This document shows, one piece after another, positions 41,574-41,721 of a stretch of 41,721 nucleotides of DNA; within the stretch, counting starts at the first letter, position 1, and every line of letters begins with the position of its first letter. The DNA is from a bacterium (GTDB lineage Bacteria; Bacillota; Clostridia; Oscillospirales; Oscillospiraceae), in NCBI GenBank assembly GCA_004562395.1, contig SFQY01000003.1:1-41721 (forward strand), written 5' to 3'. The position numbers and the translations under genes were made by a program. The notes beneath the pieces were generated by a model, which saw only the letters and a list, made by a program, of their open reading frames with translations, searched no databases and was not told where the DNA came from.

Positions 41574-41600
41574 TTGCATTTTCTCTGTAGTTATGTTAAT
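41574..41600 (+). promoter_or_regulatory. Possible promoter of the HU-type gene
   Basis: TTGCAT (41574-41579) is followed 15 nt later by GTTAAT (41595-41600). Spacing and -10 are imperfect, but the AT-rich stretch is the only promoter-like sequence before the right-edge gene. Confidence 0.4.
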
Positions 41601-41695
41601 CTAGAACCGATTTTTGAACAGCGCCGGGAGCCGGGAATCCCACGGAAAAAAGGGGTATTTTCCCGCCCCCGTCATCAGAAGAGAGGAAGATCGAT

Positions 41696-41721
41696 ATGAA
41701 TAAAACCGAGCTGATTGCCGC
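41696..41721 (+). CDS. Start of a probable HU-family DNA-binding protein (cut by window edge)
   Basis: Only the first residues MNKTELIAA are present. This is the usual N-terminus of HU/IHF-type histone-like proteins. GAGAGGAAG (41681-41689) precedes the ATG. The rest lies outside the window, so the call rests on nine residues and the spacing. Confidence 0.6.

Overview
The window looks like chromosomal DNA of a GC-rich, anaerobic, spore-lineage Clostridium relative, most likely the Oscillospiraceae group. Pointers are strong AGGAGG ribosome sites, several TTG/GTG starts, SpoVB-, YtvI- and SleB-like proteins, an anaerobic HemZ-type radical SAM enzyme, a bifunctional Rel, and the infC-rpmI-rplT operon. 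The family assignment is inference. No tRNA, rRNA, CRISPR array, prophage or transposase gene was found.

Layout. 165-2095: an XRE regulator convergent with a secreted C39-peptidase/SleB-type hydrolase. 2345-4693: a polar amino acid ABC importer operon. 5054-6124: a YerC/TrpR-like regulator and a GntR/FCD regulator. 6242-10149: a nickel-chaperone unit of hypB (broken by an apparent 7-bp deletion), a 934-residue iron-sulfur flavoprotein and hypA, divergent from the GntR gene, with an identical operator in front of each side. 10395-11432: a multi-pass membrane protein. 11789-22092: a ten-gene minus-strand operon of LacI regulator, ribose-type ABC importer, Gfo/Idh/MocA dehydrogenase, TIM-barrel isomerase, HAD phosphatase, a deoxyhypusine-synthase-like protein, a heptose-kinase-like PfkB protein and a phosphoheptose-isomerase-like SIS protein. 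A divergent ROK kinase follows at 22281. This is the best candidate for an undescribed catabolic pathway.

23624-30307: marR-degV with tandem operators, an RluA-type pseudouridine synthase, infC-rpmI-rplT with a non-canonical AUC start and a leader attenuator, an aspartokinase lacking ACT domains, pheB and ytvI. 30741-41537: recJ, rel, a small membrane protein, dtd, a glyoxalase-II-like hydrolase, hemZ, an amidohydrolase-fold protein that has lost key metal ligands, and a SpoVB/MurJ-type flippase. The start of an HU-type gene lies at the right edge.

Most larger gaps between genes hold one repeat family. Its ends are a 14-bp near-palindrome (TAAATGATCGTTTA on the left, TAAACGATCATTTA on the right) found 16 times at no more than one mismatch. 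Very different structured modules sit between the ends. In one copy both ends carry matching changes. This looks like a modular, probably non-autonomous intergenic element.
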